DNA from: Caballeronia mineralivorans PML1(12)
GTDB taxonomy: Bacteria; Pseudomonadota; Gammaproteobacteria; Burkholderiales; Burkholderiaceae
DNA: 50,777 bases
Direction: 5' to 3'
Assembly: GCF_001028175.1 (NCBI RefSeq)
Contig: NZ_AEJF01000142.1
Location: 1-50,777, forward strand
Shown: positions 43,577 through 50,776 of the stretch, piece by piece
Layout: each line of letters opens with the position of its first letter
Numbering within the stretch: position 1 is the stretch's first letter
The notes under the pieces: generated by a model
Databases searched by the model: none
The model's input: only the letters and a program-made list of their open reading frames with translations
Told to the model about the DNA's origin: nothing
Translations under genes and position numbers: made by a program

Positions 43577-44213
43577 GGGGACTCATCAGGACGGGAGAGG
43601 GTTGCAGGGTGACGGACAGTCTCTCGGCGCGAATAGGGCCTTTGCGCTTGATCACGTCGATAGCGATGCCGTCGCCGGCCGGGCGCACGCACAGCCTCAA
43701 CGTGGCCGGCGACGAATCCGCCGCGCTCGCGAGCGGGCGCACCATCAGGAACAGCGTTTCGGAGGATTGCGCGGCCATATGCAGACGCCGCAGCGATTCT
43801 GTGCGCGCGTATTGCTGCCAGAAGACGAGTGCGCCGCAACTGCCGGTCTTGAGAATTTGCTCGGCCGACCACAGCGCGTCGGCCAGTTTCGATGCGCGCA
43901 CCTGGAGCAGTTTGTCGAGCGGTACGCCCAGATACGCGAAAGCGAGAGAATTTGGAATATGAGGCGGTTGCACAAGAGCGATAGGGCGCTTGCTCACGGC
44001 GGCGAGCGCCGGGCGTAACAGTCTGACTTCGCCCACGCCCGGCTGTTGTACCAACAGCTCGATCAGCGTTCCCAGCGGCCAGCCGCCACCCGGTAGTTCG
44101 GCCGACAGCACGGCGTAGCCCGTGTCGACAGTCTGCCCCTGCGAGCGCGCGAGCTGCGACCCGCGCCACAAGGCGGGGTGAATCTCTTCGACGTGTTTCG
44201 GCAGGGCTGACAT
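43506..44213 (-). CDS. imuA: ImuA (SulA/RecA-like mutasome protein)
   Basis: A 235-aa RecA-fold related protein. VEEIHPALWRGSQLA and the AELPGGGWPLGTLIELL block are typical of ImuA; the Walker region is degenerate. ATG 44213 is chosen because a LexA box ends 12 bp upstream, which rules out the longer frame starting at 44288. It is the first gene of imuA-imuB-dnaE2. It supports DnaE2-dependent mutagenesis by an incompletely known mechanism. Confidence 0.9.
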   Translation of the reverse strand: MSALPKHVEEIHPALWRGSQLARSQGQTVDTGYAVLSAELPGGGWPLGTLIELLVQQPGVGEVRLLRPALAAVSKRPIALVQPPHIPNSLAFAYLGVPLDKLLQVRASKLADALWSAEQILKTGSCGALVFWQQYARTESLRRLHMAAQSSETLFLMVRPLASAADSSPATLRLCVRPAGDGIAIDVIKRKGPIRAERLSVTLQPSPVLMSPHARVRRHTPTPVVAGSVPSTLVA

Positions 44214-44224
44214 GGTAAATTTAC

Positions 44225-44240
44225 CTGTATGAATGTACAG
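44225..44240. promoter_or_regulatory. LexA (SOS) box of the imu operon
   Basis: CTGTATGAATGTACAG is a perfect CTGT-N8-ACAG, the beta/gammaproteobacterial LexA consensus. It lies 12 bp before the imuA ATG. The cassette is therefore expected to be induced by DNA damage. Confidence 0.85.
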
Positions 44241-44353
44241 TACTTTACCTTGAAATTGACCGAGCCTGAACTGCCCCTTTTTAAACACGGGGAGGAATGC
44301 GGGGAGAAATTTATGACGAGTGAATGTAGCGAGAATGGTAGGGAGAATGCGCG

Positions 44354-45274
44354 GTGACCATCCTGGTCGGCACGGCTTCGTGGACGGATCCCACGCTCAT
44401 CAAGTGCAAACGCTTTTATCCGCCAGGCTGTTCGAGCGCCGAGGCCCGATTGCGCCATTACGCGTCCGTGTTCCCGCTGGTGGAGGTCGATTCCAGTTAC
44501 TACGCCATGCCGAATCCTGCGAATTCGGTGTTGTGGGCTGAGCGGGCGCCGCCGGGGTTCGTATTCAATATCAAGGCGTTTCGTTTGTTCACCGGGCATC
44601 AGACCGCGCGCGACATGTTTCCGCCAGACATACAGCCGTACTTGCCGCAGAACGGCAAGACAAGCCTGTATTACAAGGATTTGCCGGGCGAGTTGCAGCA
44701 GGAATTGTGGTGCCGGTATCTGGAAGCCATCGAGCCGCTTCGTGCCGCCGGCAAACTCGGCGCGGTGCATTTCCAGTTTGCACCGTGGGTGATCTGCAAT
44801 CCTCATGGCATCCGGCATGTCGAGCACTGCGCAGACGTGATGGGTGCAATGGACGCCTATACGATGGCGGTCGAGTTTCGCAACCAGACCTGGTTCGATG
44901 AAAAGCGCCGGGATTCCACCCTGGCTCTCGAGCGTGAGCGCGGGCTGGTGAACGTGGTGGTGGATGAGCCGCAAGGGTCGAGTAACAGCATCCCTGCCAT
45001 CTGGGAAACAACGCATCCGCGGCTGGCGTTGATCCGTCTGCATGGACGTAATCAGGAGACCTGGAATATCAAAGGCGGAGTGGCGTCGTCGTCGAGATTC
45101 AAGTACGAGTACAACGAGGACGAACTTGGCTCGATCGCTAGTCAGATCATCGAGATTTCAAAGGCCGTCGAACTGACGCATGTGGTTCTCAATACCAATT
45201 ACGAGGACCAGGGGCAGAGGAACGCGCTGAAGTTAATGAGGGTTCTCGGTGTTACGCATTTTGTTGACGCATGA
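44354..45274 (+). CDS. DUF72 family protein
   Basis: A 306-aa DUF72 protein with a TIM-barrel-like fold. GTASWTDPTL at the N-terminus and FPLVEVDSSYYAMPNP are signatures, as is YTMAVEFRNQTWF. GTG 44354 has GGGAGAA upstream. The family has no settled biochemical role. It is divergent from imuA, and the LexA box is 114 bp upstream of its start, so SOS effects on it are possible but unproven. Confidence 0.9.
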   Translation: MTILVGTASWTDPTLIKCKRFYPPGCSSAEARLRHYASVFPLVEVDSSYYAMPNPANSVLWAERAPPGFVFNIKAFRLFTGHQTARDMFPPDIQPYLPQNGKTSLYYKDLPGELQQELWCRYLEAIEPLRAAGKLGAVHFQFAPWVICNPHGIRHVEHCADVMGAMDAYTMAVEFRNQTWFDEKRRDSTLALERERGLVNVVVDEPQGSSNSIPAIWETTHPRLALIRLHGRNQETWNIKGGVASSSRFKYEYNEDELGSIASQIIEISKAVELTHVVLNTNYEDQGQRNALKLMRVLGVTHFVDA

Positions 45275-45481
45275 TGAGAGAGATACTACGGCTCCTCGTC
45301 TTTATCTGGCCGCAGGCAAAACTGTGCGGAACTTTTGCCTGCAGTTGCGAAAAACAGGGAGGCGCTGATGGAGGATTTTGTGCGCTTCGTGATCGCGGGT
45401 CTCGATGTCAGACAAGCAGCCGAACAACTGACGCGGCCCGGTATCCGGATTGCCTGACTTTCTCGCCAGGCAATCCCATGC

Positions 45482-46228
45482 TCAACCGGCAGCAAGCATG
45501 TCGTTGAACTGGTTGACCCACGCGTGCTCGCCAGGTCCCGGATTGGCGCGCATGTCCACAGCCTGACCCACCAGTATCTCGTTGGCCTCGGTGCCCAGTT
45601 GTTCGATCGCGCCCGCGATGAACGCTTCAAGCGGCATCGCGCGCTCTTCCTCGCTGCTGTTCATCAACTCGGTACGGACCCATGGCGGTGCTATCTCAAT
45701 GAGTGAGACCTTGCTGTCCCGAAGCAGATAGCGTTGTGAGAGCGTGTATGAATGCAATGCCGCCTTGGTCGCGCTGTACACAGCCGCGATCGCCATTGGT
45801 ACAAAGCCAAGTACCGACGTGACATTTGCCACGACGGCGCCGTCTCGAGTCTTCAGGTGCTCGATCAGCGCCGATGTCATGCGGATTGGCCCAAGCAGAT
45901 TCGTCTCGACGGTCGTGCTCAGCAGTTCGTCGTCGACCGGGCCTTCAGCGCCATCGGGAAGCATGATGCCGGCGTTGTTGATCAGCACGTTCAACCCGGG
46001 ATGGTCGGCAATCAGCTTGGCGGCGACTGCCTTGATATCCGCCGGATCGGTGATGTCGAGCGCAACTGCTCGCATGCCGGGATTCGCATCGATGGTCGCT
46101 TGCAGACGCTCCGCGCGTCGGCCCGAAATGATCACCTGATTGCCGAGCTTGTGGAACGCTTCAGCGAGACCACGGCCGATGCCCGAGCCGCCTCCGGTGA
46201 TAAAGACAGTGTTACCTGTGAGTTTCAT
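45482..46228 (-). CDS. Short-chain dehydrogenase, DltE-like
   Basis: A 248-aa SDR with TGGGSGIGRG at the nucleotide site, NNAGIML, Ser in NVTSVLG and YSATK. The pattern IISGRRAERLQ suggests NADP binding. It resembles proteins annotated DltE, whose substrate is unclear. ATG 46228 follows GGAG. It is the second gene after an NTF2-like gene (31 bp) on the minus strand, behind an Old Yellow Enzyme stump, so a role in electrophile or redox stress is possible. Confidence 0.9.
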   Translation of the reverse strand: MKLTGNTVFITGGGSGIGRGLAEAFHKLGNQVIISGRRAERLQATIDANPGMRAVALDITDPADIKAVAAKLIADHPGLNVLINNAGIMLPDGAEGPVDDELLSTTVETNLLGPIRMTSALIEHLKTRDGAVVANVTSVLGFVPMAIAAVYSATKAALHSYTLSQRYLLRDSKVSLIEIAPPWVRTELMNSSEEERAMPLEAFIAGAIEQLGTEANEILVGQAVDMRANPGPGEHAWVNQFNDMLAAG

Positions 46229-46258
46229 GATTGGCTCCAATGGAAGTGATGGGTAGAG

Positions 46259-46660
46259 TTAGCGCGGAAAACTGTTCCCGAACATGGGCAGGCCGCTTTT
46301 CGAATCGGCCTCGGTTGCCTCGTCCTGCAACACGTCCCAATGCTCGGCGAGTACGCCGTCCGAAATGCGCAGGATGTCGGCAGCGATCCATGCGACGGTA
46401 CGCCCATTGCCTGAAAAGCGCCCGTGAGCGATGACGTAATCGCCGTCCGCCACGATCACGCCGGGTTCGTATCGCAATGTCGGAGGCAGGCTCTTGATCA
46501 GGTTGAACAGACCGTCGCGCCCCGGTGCGATATGCGCGCTGTGCTGGATATAGTCGGGCGACCAGAAACGCGCGGCGGCGGCATAGTCGCGTTGGTTGAA
46601 GAGCGTGTCGAACGCTTCGACCACAAGGGCCTTGTTGGTTGCTTCGGCCGTGTTGGTCAT
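46259..46660 (-). CDS. NTF2/SnoaL-like protein
   Basis: A 133-aa SnoaL-like protein. FDTLFNQRDYAAAARFWSPD followed by YIQHS is the usual N-terminal part, and VIVADGDYVIAHGRFSG the core. ATG 46660 has AGGAGAA 5 bp upstream and is the natural start; the frame continues upstream into an unrelated Old Yellow Enzyme fragment. It is likely co-transcribed with the SDR downstream. Substrate unknown. Confidence 0.85.
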   Translation of the reverse strand: MTNTAEATNKALVVEAFDTLFNQRDYAAAARFWSPDYIQHSAHIAPGRDGLFNLIKSLPPTLRYEPGVIVADGDYVIAHGRFSGNGRTVAWIAADILRISDGVLAEHWDVLQDEATEADSKSGLPMFGNSFPR

Positions 46661-46681
46661 GATAGTTCTCCTGAGATGTGA

Positions 46682-46816
46682 GTGCACGCCGGTCGGGACA
46701 AGCTCGGGATTCGCCGCGCGCATGCGCGTCAGCGGCGCCATGACGACGCGATTGGGAAAATCGAGGTCCTCCAGCCGAATCGGCTTGAGCAGGGGTTGGC
46801 TGCCTTCGATGCTCAT
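46682..46816 (-). pseudogene. Old Yellow Enzyme N-terminal stump
   Basis: Minus-strand ATG 46816 opens a frame reading LLKPIRLEDLDFPNRVVMAP, then LTRMRAANPELVPT. This is the first strand and FMN-binding start of an OYE/NADH:flavin oxidoreductase. After 45 residues it runs in frame into the leader and coding sequence of the NTF2-like gene. It is best explained by a deletion that removed most of an OYE gene and joined its promoter to the next gene. Confidence 0.75.
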
Positions 46817-47173
46817 GAAAATTTCCTATGAAGTTTGAAGGATTCACCCAAACACAATAGTGATTGACATCGAGTTTGGTGGATCGACTCTGAAAAGTCA
46901 ATGTCGATCACCATTGTATTTTTCGAAGACGGCTATAACCGGGCTGACAACGGCGTGGAGCATTGAACGATGGGTGTCTCAAAACGCTGGGTTGTGCGCG
47001 TCGATTCGTGATCGGTCATCGCTGGGTCATCGTTCGTCCCTGTTAAAAATCGTATGCGATTAAATCTTATGAGATTGACATCGCTTGTCTCTTCCTTCAT
47101 TATACATCGCATGCGATTGAAGTGCATGCGAGTAAAAATCATACAACACCCCTTATTCATCAAGGAATCCATC
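46817..47173. promoter_or_regulatory. Divergent control region, OYE stump/ohr
   Basis: A stretch of 357 bases with two sets of symmetric elements. Near the minus-strand gene is a 15-bp inverted repeat pair, GTGATTGACATCGAG (46860) and GTCAATGTCGATCAC (46897). Nearer ohr is an array of four 14-bp ATCGCATGCGAT-like sites. Confidence 0.6.
47048..47133. promoter_or_regulatory. Array of four OhrR-type operator candidates
   Basis: Fourteen-bp sites at 47048 (AATCGTATGCGATT), 47063 (AATCTTATGAGATT), 47105 (CATCGCATGCGATT) and 47120 (AAGTGCATGCGAGT). Within each pair the centres are exactly 15 bp apart; the pairs are 57 bp apart. The same core is found once before ohrR. It ends 41 bp before the ohr ATG. 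Confidence 0.65.
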
Positions 47174-47620
47174 ATGACCAAGATCGAAAAAGTCATTTTT
47201 TCGGGCAAGACCCACACCACGGTCAACCGCGACCCCAGCGCCCAGCGTGGCGACCACGGCGTCGTCGACATCAAGCTGTCGGCGCCCGGCGGTGAAAACC
47301 ACGAGTTCATTGCCGCCGAGCCGCACCCGACGGCCGAGCAGTTGTTTGCGGGCGCCTGGTCGGCCTGTTACATCAGCGCGCTCGGGATCGCGGCCTCGCT
47401 GAAGAAGGTCACGCTGCCGCCCGACTCTTCCGTGGATATCCAGGTAGACGTGGGCCAGACCGGTCCCGGCTGGTTCCTCGGCGCGCAGTTCACCGTCCGC
47501 GTGCCGGGCCTGGCACAGGACGTCGCCGAGGCGATCGTGCACGCGGCCCATCAAATCTGCCCGTACTCGAAAGCTGTGCACGGAAACATCGACATCGCCC
47601 TGAACGTCATCACGGCATGA
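47174..47620 (+). CDS. ohr: Organic hydroperoxide resistance protein Ohr
   Basis: A 148-aa OsmC/Ohr family thiol peroxidase that reduces organic hydroperoxides in the cytoplasm. The two reactive Cys are Cys65 (AWSACYISAL) and Cys129 (HQICPYSKA), the right spacing for Ohr rather than OsmC. AAGGAATC precedes ATG 47174. The likely repressor gene ohrR lies downstream in the same direction with a small secreted-protein gene in between, and both have the same palindrome upstream. Confidence 0.94.
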   Translation: MTKIEKVIFSGKTHTTVNRDPSAQRGDHGVVDIKLSAPGGENHEFIAAEPHPTAEQLFAGAWSACYISALGIAASLKKVTLPPDSSVDIQVDVGQTGPGWFLGAQFTVRVPGLAQDVAEAIVHAAHQICPYSKAVHGNIDIALNVITA

Positions 47621-47671
47621 TCCGGCAAGGCACTCGCCTCTCACTGAACATTTTTTTAGAGAAATTCCATC

Positions 47672-47953
47672 ATGAAGACCAAACTCATCGTTGCATTGCT
47701 CGTCGCATTTTCGGCTTCCGCCGCCGCGCCCGCGTTCGCCAGCGGCTATGGCCCGGCTCCCTTTTACAAGCCCTCGGTTGGGGCACCGGTGTCGCAACGC
47801 GGTCAGAGCGTGCAATCCCTCGCCGCCGAGCGCGACGACGCTACTGGCTCGCAAGCGGCGTATGGCGGTGTAGTCGCCGGGCACTCCCAGGCGGGGAGCC
47901 GTGCCGTCGTGACGCTGCGCGACAATCGCGACAACGTCTACGCACATCGCTAG
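47672..47953 (+). CDS. Small exported protein between ohr and ohrR
   Basis: A 93-aa protein with a signal peptide (1-23, APAFAS), followed by a Gly/Tyr-rich segment and a motif QRGQSVQSLAAERDDA. It resembles short periplasmic proteins common in Burkholderia, loosely like DUF4148 proteins; no firm family. An AGAGAAA site precedes the ATG. It is 51 bp after ohr and may be co-induced with it by peroxides. Confidence 0.75.
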   Translation: MKTKLIVALLVAFSASAAAPAFASGYGPAPFYKPSVGAPVSQRGQSVQSLAAERDDATGSQAAYGGVVAGHSQAGSRAVVTLRDNRDNVYAHR

Positions 47954-48086
47954 ATCGCGCATCTTCCCGTCGCTGGGCCGTCGCGCATCATCGGTCCTGA
48001 TGCGCGTCGGTCACAGCATCGGGTTGAAATTAATCAGGGCTTGCTCTCAACGCGGCGGCAGCCCAAGTTTCACTCCATTGCGATAC

Positions 48087-48100
48087 AATCGCATGCGATA
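48087..48100. promoter_or_regulatory. OhrR-type operator upstream of ohrR
   Basis: Contains the perfect palindrome ATCGCATGCGAT (48088-48099), identical to the site at 47106 before ohr. It lies about 48 bp before the ohrR start and fits autoregulation. Confidence 0.65.
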
Positions 48101-48147
48101 TATAACTTTCCTTGCGTAACATCAGTCTTTAGCTAAAGAGGATGCAG

Positions 48148-48609
48148 ATGAGATCCACGGACCAACCGGCGCCCGCGAACGTGATGCTCTCCGACTTCCT
48201 GTGCTTTGCGGTCTATTCCGCGAACCTGGCGTTCGGCAAGGCATACAAGCCGATCCTCGATGAGCTTGGGCTCACCTATACGCAATACGTCACGATCATT
48301 GCGCTGTGGGAGGAGGACAACCAGACCGTCAGCGGTCTGGGCGAGAAGCTGTTTCTCGAATCCAACACGCTCACGCCGATGCTGAAGAAGCTCGAGGCGA
48401 TGGGTTATCTGGAAAGGCAGCGCGATCCCGAAGACGAGCGTCAGGTGCTGGTCAGCCTCACGAAAAGCGGCCGACGGCTGCGCGAAAAAGGCCTGAAGAT
48501 GGACCTCGTCGAGGCGACTGGCCTGGCGCCTGACGAGTTCGCGAGAGTGCAGAAGGCGATCGTGACGCTGCGCAACAATCTCATCAAGTCAGTCCAAACC
48601 GGGGAATGA
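48148..48609 (+). CDS. ohrR: OhrR, MarR-family peroxide-sensing repressor
   Basis: A 153-aa MarR-family winged-helix protein. The sensor Cys is Cys19 in LSDFLCFAVYSAN. The recognition region SGLGEKLFLESNTLTPMLKK and wing RDPEDERQVLVSLT are typical of OhrR. It has no other Cys, so it would be a one-Cys sensor. ATG 48148 is preferred because AAGAGG is 6 bp before it; ATG 48142 would touch the ribosome site. Oxidation of Cys19 by organic peroxides should release ohr repression. Confidence 0.9.
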   Translation: MRSTDQPAPANVMLSDFLCFAVYSANLAFGKAYKPILDELGLTYTQYVTIIALWEEDNQTVSGLGEKLFLESNTLTPMLKKLEAMGYLERQRDPEDERQVLVSLTKSGRRLREKGLKMDLVEATGLAPDEFARVQKAIVTLRNNLIKSVQTGE

Positions 48610-48739
48610 GCGCTGAGCGGCCGGATTGACGCAATCCTTTCTCGTGAGCATGGAGGGAACCGGCCATTGATCGGCTTCAGCTACGGCCGCTTTTGAACGC
48701 GGTGGAAACGTTCACAGAAACTGGCCGAAGGGCAGAAGC

Positions 48740-48755
48740 GGGTTGACTTCGGCTG
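48740..48755 (+). repeat. Dispersed repeat, partial copy C
   Basis: GGGTTGACTTCGGCTG differs by one base from the start of copy B at 23661. The match does not extend further, so it could be a fragment or chance. Confidence 0.25.
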
Positions 48756-48844
48756 AGTGTATAAAGAAAGCTCCACGCCGCGGAAATGGCAGCCCTCGTT
48801 TGCAGGGGCGACGCCAGAGAGCCAAGCGGCAATCGGAGGTAGCG

Positions 48845-49282
48845 ATGACCGATCTTTATCATCAGATCACGATCGAGGTGCCGGCGGAACATGTCTTCGC
48901 CGCGCTCACCACGCAGGAAGGCCTGAGGGCGTGGTGGACCGAAGACAGTGTCGTCGAAGTGTGTCCCGGCGGCATGGCCGAATTTGGTTTCATGGAACGC
49001 AGCGTCGTCTTTCGCATGCGCATCGACGAGCTGAATCCGCCGCACCGGCTAGCGTGGTCCTGCATCGGCGGGCCGCCCGACTGGGTTGGCACCGCGATCA
49101 GTTTCGAGCTGGCTGCGCTTGACGCCCGCAAGACGAAAGTCTTTTTCCTGCACGCAGACGCACACTCAGCGGCGAAGGCGATAGCGGAGCGCAACACGAC
49201 CTGGGGATGCCTGATGCGCCAACTCAAACACCATCTTGAAGGCACACCATTCAACCCGGTGTTCAGGGTGTCGGCGCAATAA
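48845..49282 (+). CDS. SRPBCC/AHSA1-like protein
   Basis: A 145-aa START-like (SRPBCC) domain protein. It starts ITIEVPAEHVFAALTTQEGL with the diagnostic AWWTED block and ends with a C-terminal helix including TWGCLMRQLKHHLEG. CGGAGG precedes ATG 48845. Members bind hydrophobic ligands or act in chaperone activation; the specific role cannot be told. It seems to be a single gene. Confidence 0.88.
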   Translation: MTDLYHQITIEVPAEHVFAALTTQEGLRAWWTEDSVVEVCPGGMAEFGFMERSVVFRMRIDELNPPHRLAWSCIGGPPDWVGTAISFELAALDARKTKVFFLHADAHSAAKAIAERNTTWGCLMRQLKHHLEGTPFNPVFRVSAQ

Positions 49283-49338
49283 CGTTGTGCGCTGCAACGA
49301 AGCCGCAACGCACAACATCACTTTTTGCAAGAGGAGCC

Positions 49339-49410
49339 ATGATGGAACGCTCAATGCATGGCCTCCGCTTCATCGACTGGCGACCGGCGCTGGCTTATGA
49401 GTTCACCTGA
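49339..49410 (+). CDS. Possible 23-aa leader ORF before apaP-like gene
   Basis: ATG 49339 has a strong AAGAGGAG site, better than that of the ApaP gene. It reads 23 codons to TGA 49408-49410, overlapping the ApaP start at 49397 in another frame. It could couple translation of the downstream gene, or the ApaP gene may start at ATG 49358. Confidence 0.35.
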   Translation: MMERSMHGLRFIDWRPALAYEFT

Positions 49411-50305
49411 CATTAGCGGCGCCTTGTGGCCCGCGGTACTCCGCCAAACGGCGCATGCGCTGGATTGTGGCGCACTGTTTCCTATCGAGACAATCCGCAC
49501 GACGATCGAAGACAGTGGCGTGCGCTTCCTTATCCGCCAGGTATCGAGTCTTGCCCGCAAGGACGAGGACCAACAACTGCGCAAGGCCAAGGCGGCGAAC
49601 GGTCGCCGGGCTGACCCTTTCCTTCCTTACGACCCCGACCTTTTTGTCGCCGATATCTCCGAGACCCACATCGCCCTGCTCAACAAGTTCAACGTCATCG
49701 ACCATCATCTCCTGATCGTCACGCGTCGCTTTGAACTGCAGGAGGCATTGCTCAATCTGGCGGATTTTGTCGCGCTGTTCAGCTGCATGATGCAGTTCGA
49801 TGGCCTCGGTTTCTACAATGGCGGCCCCGCCGCCGGCGCGAGTCAACGCCATAAGCATCTGCAGATCGTGCCCTTGCCGCTCGACGAATCAGGCCCGCCG
49901 TTACCGATCGAGCCGCTCCTTGCGGCTGCACGCATGGACGGGCTCGCCGGTACGGTTCCCGGGCTGCCTTTTCCGCACGCGTTCGTCCGATTGGATCCGC
50001 TGGTCGCAACGCGTCCGCTGGAGATGGCACGCAGCGCATTCGACCGCTACTGCGCCTTACTCGATGCAGTCGGTTTGCGCGCGATTGATTCCAATGGCGA
50101 ACCGCAGCAGTCGGCGCCGTATAACCTGCTGGTCACCATCGGATGGATGCTGCTCGTGCCGAGGTCCATGGAGCATGTCGAGGGAGTCTCGATCAACGCA
50201 TTGGGGTTCGCGGGATCCCTCTTCGTCCGGGACGACGCGCAGATGGGAACGATCAGGAAACTCGGCCCGATGACGGTGTTGCAACGAGTCACGACGTCGA
50301 TGTAG
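49397..50305 (+). CDS. ATP adenylyltransferase (Ap4A phosphorylase)
   Basis: A 302-aa ApaP/Apa2-like protein of the HIT superfamily. The active-site region GGPAAGASQRHKHLQIVPLP has the HxHxQ motif, and LLIVTRRFELQEALL is family-typical. It would split diadenosine tetraphosphate with phosphate to ADP and ATP, clearing a stress nucleotide. ATG 49397 gives the usual N-terminus; ATG 49358 is possible in the same frame. The N-terminal dimer region is complete. Confidence 0.88.
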   Translation: MSSPDISGALWPAVLRQTAHALDCGALFPIETIRTTIEDSGVRFLIRQVSSLARKDEDQQLRKAKAANGRRADPFLPYDPDLFVADISETHIALLNKFNVIDHHLLIVTRRFELQEALLNLADFVALFSCMMQFDGLGFYNGGPAAGASQRHKHLQIVPLPLDESGPPLPIEPLLAAARMDGLAGTVPGLPFPHAFVRLDPLVATRPLEMARSAFDRYCALLDAVGLRAIDSNGEPQQSAPYNLLVTIGWMLLVPRSMEHVEGVSINALGFAGSLFVRDDAQMGTIRKLGPMTVLQRVTTSM

Positions 50306-50325
50306 GTCCGTTCTTCGGGCCCGGC

Positions 50326-50430
50326 TCAATAGACCAGCCCACCCGCGACATCGATCGTGCTTCCGGTAACCCAACCGGCATCGCGCGTACGGGAAAGAAG
50401 AGGTCCTGCGTTTCATCAGATAGTCCACTG
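50326..50430 (-). pseudogene. SDR C-terminal remnant
   Basis: The minus strand ends DAGWVTGSTIDVAGGLVY-stop (stop at 50326-50328), the characteristic end of short-chain dehydrogenases. Just upstream, EAVDYLM appears in another frame, so the piece is also frameshifted. No catalytic region remains; it is the tail of a deleted gene. Confidence 0.7.
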
Positions 50431-50437
50431 CCTCCTT

Positions 50438-50776
50438 CTACGCGGCTGACGTAGACGGCGCCCGGGCGCTGACCATCCAGCAGGCAGCGGTGTAGCGAAC
50501 TTCGGTTCCGTGCACATAGGGATCAAAGGCGCTGCGGACAGTTTCGATGACTTGCGTGCGCGTCCGCTCGTCCGCCTCTTGAAGGATCAGACCGACGGGG
50601 CCGAGTTGGGTGAAGTAGCCGACCAACTCCTTCTCGGGCAGGCTGCAGTTCACATCGAGCGGCCGGATGTCGATCTCGGCCCAGCCGCTCTGTTCCAGGA
50701 TGGAAGACACCCGCTGCCGGTCAGCGAAGGAGAACTGCCCCGGCGCGCCCGGCCGGCGGCTGGGCAGATTTGGCAG
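50438..50776 (-). CDS. Class I SAM-dependent methyltransferase, 3' part
   Basis: The C-terminal 112 residues of a protein whose 5' end is outside the window; the frame is open to the edge. QFSFADRQRVSSILEQSGW followed by IDIRPLDV is the familiar post-catalytic region of UbiE-like methyltransferases, and the terminal AACWMVSARAP also fits. The SAM-binding motifs are not visible, so the call rests on the C-terminus. Confidence 0.7.
   Translation of the reverse strand: MPNLPSRRPGAPGQFSFADRQRVSSILEQSGWAEIDIRPLDVNCSLPEKELVGYFTQLGPVGLILQEADERTRTQVIETVRSAFDPYVHGTEVRYTAACWMVSARAPSTSAA

Noticed and set aside
45368..45457. Short ORF after the DUF72 gene with a GGGAGG site (MEDFVRFVIAGLD)
   Set aside because: It vaguely resembles a TetR C-terminus, but is only 29 codons with no firm family match.
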